Of a DNA stretch of 64,000 nucleotides, positions 60,707 to 64,000 are shown piece by piece. How positions within the stretch are numbered: the first letter of the stretch is position 1; every line of letters begins with the position of its first letter. The stretch is taken from contig LLCB01000079.1 of NCBI GenBank assembly GCA_001414345.1, forward strand, positions 1-64,000. Direction: 5' to 3'. The position numbers were made by a program, and so were the translations under genes. The DNA is from Hymenoscyphus infarciens. Taxonomy: Eukaryota; Ascomycota; Leotiomycetes; Helotiales; Helotiaceae. The notes beneath the pieces are model-generated. The model was not told where the DNA came from. It did not search any database and saw only the letters and a program-made list of their open reading frames with translations.

Positions 60707-62168
60707 TTATGTTCTAAGTGTCGAAAAAAGACTCTCTTTGAAAGCCTTCCCAATAAGCCGTTTTCCGATTATCACAATTTTTCCCTCCAAGTTGTTTGAC
60801 AATGATTCTGAAGGTGCATCCCTGATTTCAAAAATATCTCGAACTCCTTGTACGATTTTGAGATCACCGTTGGTCAGAGGAATTCTGGCTTTTAGCCTAT
60901 GGATCTCATGACTTTCCTCTTCATAACCACCGGAAGGAGATGGCAGCACAGAGTCCCAAAGAATAGATCTTAACCACTTATCAAGTGCTGTCAATTGTTC
61001 AGCGTCCAAAACCGGTACCGGTATGGTCATGGTCGTGATTGACTAGAACTTGTCAGCTTGAGTGTAAGTAGATATTTGGGACAGTAAAATACCGGATCTA
61101 AGTGGCTATGACCCTTGTGAGCTACATCCAGAGATTCGATATTTTCATAAGCATGAAGGTCTAACAAGAATCCCTCCAGGTTTGGCACTTGACCTTGCTG
61201 GGTTACATGAATCTTTGCAAGTCCATTAATTGCTTGAAGACGCTTGAGCACCGCTTGGAGCTCTTCTTGACTAACAAGATCGGACTTGTTGAGAACAATA
61301 ACGTCGGCGTGAGAGATTTGTAAATGGGCCGTAGTCATCAGTGGTCCTTCGTGGCCTTCGTGTTCATCGTGTCCCTCCGTCGGGATGGTATCCTCTGCTG
61401 GCTCATCAAGACTCTTGAGTATATTCTTGGCATCGATCAAAGTAACAATACCATCGAGGTAAATGGTACTACCAAGTCCATCGTCAACCCAAAATAGGGG
61501 AGCAATATTGCCGGGATCTGCTAGTCCGGTTGTTTCTAAAAGGATGTAATCGAAAGCCCCTTTTTTGTCCATCAAAGACTCGATTGCATTAACCCCTTGG
61601 TCTCTTGGATAGCGTTAGCTGGAGTTTTTTGAATTACCAAGTAGTTCATACTTTACGGAGCAGCAAATGCACCCATTGCCCACCTCAAGCCATTCTTGAA
61701 CTTGCTCTCCCTCATTATTGACCGTCAAAGTTTTCTCAATATCGGCGGCTAAAGTGGTTAGTATGTCGATGATTCCCAGGTGGAAGTAGATCCTTACAGT
61801 TTCCAAATTCTGAGTGAGGATATGTTAGCAATTAAGTGAACTTTGGACTTCTCATGACGCCCACCATTTAATATGACGGCAATTTTCTTGCCGTGCTGTT
61901 CCTCCAATATATAATTCCTATCAAAATGAGAAACTGATGATAAAAAATACAAGTGGCAGCCGAAGCTTACAACAGGGTTGTCTTTCCAGCCCCAAGATAT
62001 CCTAAAGTATTGTTAGTTGAGACTGGCTGAGGCGAAGCTTAATGCCGAAGTAGCGCACTTACCAGTCACGATAGTGATGGGCACCTTAATTATTGGCGGC
62101 TCTTCTCCATTTGCATCGCCTTCTACGTCGACCAGCAGAGGAGGCTCTTCTTCTTCGTCGATGTTCAT
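60707..62168 (-). CDS. zng1: ZNG1/CobW-family GTPase zinc metallochaperone
   Basis: Seven exons (62168-62063, 62001-61971, 61917-61865, 61809-61798, 61748-61652, 61603-61093, 61042-60707) encode 381 residues. Walker A is [11 protein letters not shown] across intron 1. The metal-binding CxCC motif is [10 protein letters not shown]. Walker B/G3 is [12 protein letters not shown], and G4 is NKSD in [11 protein letters not shown] His-rich loop [11 protein letters not shown] sits beside it, and the CobW C-terminal domain contains [14 protein letters not shown]. Eukaryotic CBWD/ZNG1 hands Zn to methionine aminopeptidase 1 using GTP. The N-terminal EEEEPPLL segment is an acidic lead resembling the ZNG1 CPELVPI-type docking region but lacks the Cys, so docking is unproven. 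Exon 4 is only 12 nt. The gene is divergent from the Mob gene, 254 bp away. Confidence 0.92.
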
Positions 62169-62422
62169 ATTGGCTGTGTTGCTAGTTGACCTTGATGGAG
62201 GGAGAAGGAGAGTGGAAGCGAATTAAACCGGAATTAGGTAAACCCGAATTGGACAGGGGTCGCCTTACTTGTCAGAGAGCCTAGCCTACCAACAAGCGCG
62301 TAAAGTTACCTACCTGTATAGGAATCTTCAACCCTCTCAAAGCGCTGTGCCCCTCGCGGATTGCAACAATTCTTTCATGTAACATACAACCTTTGCATCT
62401 TGTTTATGAGCTTTCGCCCGAT
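62169..62422. promoter_or_regulatory. Shared 254-bp divergent promoter, zinc chaperone and Mob gene
   Basis: Only 254 bp separate the two start codons, so the two genes must share or overlap promoters. CCTACCTGTA and TAGGTAA motifs are present; no clear TATA box is seen. Confidence 0.6.
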
Positions 62423-63969
62423 ATGTCGCTGCCATCATCATCCCCAAGGCTGCCAAGTCCGCCGCCTCCTACAGAGATTCAGATAGGTCCCAAATCACCT
62501 TCCTTGGGGAGCTCTTTCAACCAAGAACCTTCAATCGAACAGAGTGCCATCGATGCAAACTCGAAGCGGAGGATACACCCGGGGACTAAATCTGCAGATA
62601 TGGCGGCAGGTCCTCCTCTTGTCCCCCTGAGTGAAGTATGCAAGCCCCCATAGTCATTGAGTCGCAAAAACTAACACCTCTACGGCTTGATTCTGCCTTC
62701 CAGCTCCAAGAGCACCTCAAAGCTTTGCACCACCACTATATAAAACCCTCGAATAACGATAACTCTGTGCCGATCAACCGCGAGACCGCAATTCTTATTG
62801 CTACCCAACCCGAGGGCGTCGACCGATCGTTGTGGCTATACGAACTCTGTCGATTCCTTATAAACAAATGCAACGACTTGATAATTGGATTTCTGTTTGA
62901 TGACCCTCCGTGTTCTGCGACTACATGCCCTGAGATGCGAGCGAGCGAGTGGCAGTTTCTATGCGCAGTCCACGAATCCCCAAAGAGCTGCTGTGCGATT
63001 GATTATTGTTGCCATACCCTCGATTGGGCCACGAATATTGTTACAAGTCAAAAGATTTTCCCCAGCCGCCTGAGCCTCGGTGCCGGTGATGCTTTGGATG
63101 AGCGCGGATCAGGAGTAAAACACTTAATTAATATATTTAGGCGGTTGCATCGCATATTTGCTCACGCTTGGTTTCAGCATCGTGGTGTGTTTTGGCAGGT
63201 AGAGGGTCAGACTGGATTGTATGTTCTATTCAAGACTGTTTGCGATAGCTACGACTTATTACCGGCGGAAAACTACAAGCTCCCCCCGGAAGCCGAAGGG
63301 CTGGAACCGATGGAAGAGCCAAGAGCACAAGTTCCATCAATTTTGAAATCGGACGCAAACTACAAGCCCTCTTCAATCGAGGAAGACTTTATAAATGTCG
63401 CCCGAAGCAACACCAACACCAGACGCCACATTCGGCAATCGCCCTCTGTTGGTTCTGCCGTCACCACAGTTTTGGAATCGGATGAAGAAGATCCAGATGT
63501 GACAGCGAAATTCGACGGGCTACAAATAACAGAGGAGGAAGAGGAAGAGGATGAAGCTGAGGATTCGACTACGGAAGTCCCGGTGATTGTAGAGACATAC
63601 GAAGTGGACGAGCAGCACGAGGCCGATCCAATCGAAACCGACTCTACAACAACTGAGAAGCCTGAATTTGAAGCAGAGGCAAATGATGAGTCGGGCATTT
63701 CTTTCACACCAGATTCATCAGAAGGCGAACCAGAAACAGAAGAACTAGAAATCACGCGAGCCATCACGCCCGAACCGAAGATGGTAGATGAAGATGAATT
63801 GGCCGAGTCTATGTCTCCAATAGTTCCTGCTCTGCCAAACGAAGCGATTGAGCCAACTGAAGAGACGAAGAAAGAGACGTCAATTGATGAGGAGTCACCG
63901 GATAGTGCAGAAGCGGCGGAGAAGACTGAGGATGCGAAGGAGGAGAAAAAGGAAGTCGTTTCGTCATAA
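62423..63969 (+). CDS. Mob1/phocein-family protein with long acidic C-terminal tail
   Basis: Two exons (62423-62635, 62704-63969) encode 492 residues. A Ser/Pro-rich lead of ~70 residues is followed by the Mob fold: LQEHLKALHHHYIKP, SLWLYELCRFLINKCNDLII, then the Cys/His zinc region TCPEMRASEWQFLCAVHE and the HLINIFRRLHRIFAHAWFQH helix, which gives the distal His ligands. Mob proteins are coactivators of NDR/LATS kinases or, in the phocein/Mob4 branch, parts of STRIPAK. The lead and the CPEMRASEWQFLCAVHE pattern favour the phocein-like branch. Beyond ~residue 270 lies a tail of more than 200 residues, strongly Glu/Asp/Ser/Thr-rich and Lys-ended. It is absent from the ~220-residue canonical Mobs and is probably disordered. 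The start is the first in-frame ATG; the intron has a CTAAC branch site. Confidence 0.85.
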
Positions 63970-64000
63970 TATAATTAATACCTTGTACTTCTAAGATACC

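Noticed and set aside
60522..60911. 129-codon open frame (plus) over the zinc-chaperone 3' end
   Set aside because: It is antisense to the conserved CobW C-terminal exon and has no domain of its own.

Overview
This 64 kb window is nuclear DNA from a filamentous ascomycete (Pezizomycotina). Genes carry short GT-AG introns of about 45-75 bp with CTAAC/CTRAY branch sites. The gene set includes fungal-specific proteins (DASH subunit Ask1, an FlbA-type RGS protein, Erg5). Gene-dense blocks alternate with AT-rich, repeat-decayed stretches of the kind left by repeat-induced point mutation (RIP). A Leotiomycetes/Helotiales source is my guess from the general look, not a demonstrated fact. The CDS models below were spliced by hand from consensus splice sites, reading frame and family conservation.

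Layout. 0-0.7 kb: AT-rich RIP-like DNA ending at a remnant of a STAND/NLR-type N-terminus (701-916, minus). 1.7-5.1 kb: a YIPF6/Yip4-like Golgi protein and a two-PAS-domain protein, both minus. 5.1-8.9 kb: no gene recognised. 8.9-11 kb: EED, the WD40 subunit of PRC2 (plus). 11-18 kb: a 7 kb gene desert made partly of old diverged repeats. 18-19.8 kb: erg5 (CYP61, sterol C-22 desaturase, plus). 20.9-21.1 kb: a MITE-like element with inverted ends. 23-42.6 kb is the housekeeping core: a small unknown gene, ask1, a mitochondrial rhodanese, a YIPF1/2 (Yip5)-like protein, the ubiquitin-L40 fusion, rrn7, eIF5A, cog3, a TBC1D20/Gyp8-like RabGAP and a 1354-aa MMS1_N/DDB1-like protein. 42.6-50.7 kb: a second gene-poor stretch. 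50.7-53.2 kb: the FlbA/Sst2-type RGS regulator. 54.3-55.9 kb: a GPI-anchored wall protein with a 27-bp coding minisatellite. 57.7-59.8 kb: a full-length but broken cytochrome P450 pseudogene. 60.7-64 kb: a ZNG1/CobW zinc chaperone divergently paired with a Mob-family protein.

How the genes relate. Four loci serve ER-Golgi traffic: YIPF6-like, YIPF1/2-like, COG3 and the TBC1D20-like RabGAP. The last two converge tail to tail with only 35 bp between stop codons. Ubiquitin-L40, Rrn7 and eIF5A lie next to one another, all minus, and all serve ribosome production or translation. There is no biosynthetic cluster; erg5 is a core sterol gene and the P450 pseudogene stands alone.

Most unusual points: a start codon split by an intron plus a 7-nt microexon in the ubiquitin-L40 gene; a 12-nt microexon in the zinc-chaperone gene; the P450 pseudogene with several independent lesions; the Tyr/Ser two-variant wall-protein repeat; and previously unannotated repeat structure in the two deserts. 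I found no clear case for a wholly new multi-gene system.
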